From WHSW01 sp963742205 (GTDB lineage: Bacteria > Actinomycetota > Thermoleophilia > Solirubrobacterales > 70-9), in the NCBI GenBank assembly GCA_963742205.1, contig CAVUKZ010000008.1, forward strand, positions 62,001-126,000: DNA of 64,000 bases. The letters run 5' to 3'. Of the stretch, positions 62,490 to 64,000 are shown piece after piece (positions within the stretch are counted from its first letter, which is position 1; each line of letters opens with the position of its first letter). Both the position numbers and the translations under genes were made by a program. The notes beneath the pieces are model-generated. The model ran no database searches, was not told where the DNA came from, and saw only the letters and a list, made by a program, of their open reading frames with translations.

Positions 62490-63471
62490 TCAACTCGGCT
62501 CGCCCCGCCGCTCGGCTGCCACGGCCTCCAGCGCCAGCTCCGCGGCCCCGATCATGCCCGCGTCCGGCCCCAGCTCCGCGAGCGCGACCTTGACCTCGTT
62601 CATCGGCGGCAGCGCCCGGGCTCGGACCTCCCGGCGCGCCGGCCCCAGGAGCAGCTCGCCGGCCGCCGCGACCCCGCCACCCACGACGATCACGTCGGGG
62701 TCGAAGATGTTCGCGAAGCTCGCCAGCGCCGCGCCGAGGTGGCGGCCGATGCCGCCCACCACCTCAACCGCGATGCCGTCGCCCGCCAGCGCCGCCTCGG
62801 TGACGGTCTTCCCGGTGATCTCGCCGTCGGCGGCGAGCGCCTGGCCGAGCGCCGAATCGGGATGCGTCTGGGCCGCCAGGGCGCCGGCCCGTCCGAGGGC
62901 CGTCCCCGACGCGAGCGCCTCGACGCAGCCGTGGTTGGGGCAGTTTCCCTGGCACTTGGGGCCGTTCTCGTCGATCACGACGTGCCCGAGCTCGGCCCCG
63001 CCGCCGATCGTGCCCCGGTAGACCTCGCCCTCGAGCACGAGGCCGCCGCCGATCCCCGTGCCGATCGTGAGCAGGACGAGGTTTCGGGTGTCGCGGCCGA
63101 CGCCGAAGCGGTGCTCGGCGAGCGCCGCCACATTGCCGTCGTTGTCGATGTAGGTGGGAACGTCCAGCCGCTCCGCGATCAGGTCGCGGATCGGGACGTT
63201 GACGATCGGCAGGTTGACCGAGGTGATCGCGAGCCCGCGCTCGCGGTCGATCGTGCAGGGGACACCGAGACCGATCGCCTCCACGTCCGGGATGGGCGTC
63301 AAGTGCGCTCCGCAGCTCGCGCTCGAGCGTGTCGATGAGCTCGTCGAGCGTGAGGCCGGCGCTCGTCTCGGTCGAGCGCCAATGGATCTCCGGCTGGGCG
63401 TCGACGACGCCCACGGCCATCTTCGTCCCCCCGAGATCGACACCGATTGCCGCTCTCGAACCGGTGCTCAC
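62490..63471 (-). CDS. ROK-family glucokinase, one frameshift
   Basis: About 327 residues. SRAAIGVDLGGTKMAVGVVD is the ROK phosphate-1 region; after a correction near 63,300 the body continues with VEAIGLGVPCTIDRERGLA, LVLLTIGTGIGGGLVLEGE, the Zn motif CQGNCPNHGCVEALASG and VIVVGGGVAAAGELLLG. Actinobacterial homologues phosphorylate glucose with ATP, some with polyphosphate. Start at ATG 63,469-63,471. Glucose or N-acetylmannosamine specificity cannot be told apart by eye. Confidence 0.85.
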
Positions 63472-63510
63472 AGGCAGGAGATCGCGCAGGGCATGAGGTA
63501 TTGATAGCCG

Positions 63511-64000
63511 ATGGCCGACCAGGGGGATGGACCCCAGAAGCCTCCGAGCGACGAGCCGCCCGAGTACACCGTCTACCGGTCACGGCCGCGCCTGCTCGAT
63601 CGGATCCGCAAGCCGGACCTCTCCGGCCTGCGCGGAAAACTGCGGCGCGGCGACGGCTCGGACGAGCCACCGAAGCCGCTGAAGACGCCCGACGAGCGGC
63701 CCTGGTGGCGCCGGGCCCTGAAGTGGGTCGGGATCGCGGCGCTCGCCTGGCTCGTGATCAGCTTCCTCGCCTTCGAGATCTCCTCGTGGATCCAGAAGGG
63801 CAAGCTGGTCGACAGCGTCGACAAGGTCCTCGACGGCGGCCCCTTCCTGCTCGGCGGGCAGACGATCCTCGTGCTCGGCACCGACGTGCGCTCCGGCGCC
63901 TTCGCCGGGCCGGACGAGGCCGAGAGCCAGAAGTGCCTCGACGCGATCAACAGCGGCAAGGGCAGCGACCGCCACTGCAAGGGCAACTACCGGTCGGACA
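63511..64000 (+). CDS. LytR-CpsA-Psr (LCP) family protein, N-terminal fragment
   Basis: 163 residues are visible before the window edge. An N-terminal charged, Pro-rich cytoplasmic part (PPSDEPPEYTVYRSRPR) leads to a helix ALKWVGIAALAWLVISFLAF, then ILVLGTDVRSG, the opening strand of the LCP domain, in which this Asp and Arg contact polyprenyl phosphate. LCP enzymes attach secondary wall polymers to peptidoglycan. The rest of the domain lies beyond 64,000. Two Cys (ESQKCLDAIN, SDRHCKGNY) suggest a disulfide. The start ATG 63,511 has no SD. Confidence 0.8.
   Translation, partial: MADQGDGPQKPPSDEPPEYTVYRSRPRLLDRIRKPDLSGLRGKLRRGDGSDEPPKPLKTPDERPWWRRALKWVGIAALAWLVISFLAFEISSWIQKGKLVDSVDKVLDGGPFLLGGQTILVLGTDVRSGAFAGPDEAESQKCLDAINSGKGSDRHCKGNYRSD

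Overview
The window is a GC-rich (roughly 70 %) actinobacterial chromosome segment. Three things point to the class Thermoleophilia, probably Solirubrobacterales: six mce genes in a row, a lone csrA, and a family of secreted, lysine-rich and sulfotransferase genes. This assignment rests on gene content and family resemblance, not on a search. The segment is gene-dense. Most genes read on the minus strand in overlapping ATGA/GTGA chains, and no gap without a gene or gene remnant exceeds about 190 bases. About twenty genes, many of them essential in bacteria (metG, ispE, ftsB, pth), need one or more single-base shifts to read through. This looks like an indel-prone assembly more than real gene decay. 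Coordinates below span the whole interrupted gene and give the approximate shift sites.

Layout. 1-3024 (minus): metallo-hydrolase, small conserved protein, GNAT acetyltransferase, O-methyltransferase, and a zinc-ribbon rhomboid homologue that lacks the catalytic Ser and His. 3056-6877: carboxylate-amine ligase divergent from a class I aldolase, a secreted nuclease, a small membrane protein, CsrA, and a charged low-complexity protein. 6874-17930 (minus): a flippase, three sulfotransferases, a MurG-like glycosyltransferase and two large polytopic GT-C-like proteins, which together look like a sulfated surface-glycan or glycolipid locus. 17953-27418: cell division and housekeeping genes ftsB, eno, mazG, a parvulin, mfd, an enoyl-CoA hydratase, pth and rplY. 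27458-36636: DUF1254 protein, ABC1 kinase, MFS exporter, a DUF6159-like membrane protein, LtrA, GDPD, a small secreted protein and a seven-repeat FG-GAP propeller. 36734-41658: prs, glmU, a shattered HNH endonuclease pseudogene, tRNA-Gln and a PucR regulator. 41683-51620: DedA-PAP2 fusion, ispE, rsmA, tatD, an ABC exporter, metG and small genes. 51698-61541: a secreted protein, then six mce genes with no adjacent yrbE/MlaE permease. 61631-64000: rsmI, an ROK glucokinase and the start of an LCP-family gene.

How the genes fit together. The flippase-sulfotransferase-glycosyltransferase block contains the kinds of proteins needed to build, sulfate and export a glycan. The mce block would supply six lipid-shuttle subunits but must borrow its permease and ATPase from elsewhere. 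The rsmA-ispE-tatD-metG block and the prs-glmU block are ordinary Gram-positive and actinobacterial housekeeping arrangements.

Patterns across the window that deserve attention are: tandem 7-bp repeats in three coding regions (mfd and both GT-C-like genes), tRNA-Gln with a 3-nt insertion in its T stem, -10 hexamers placed 6-11 nt before start codons (leaderless or near-leaderless transcripts), and three convergent gene pairs that end on one shared CTAG.
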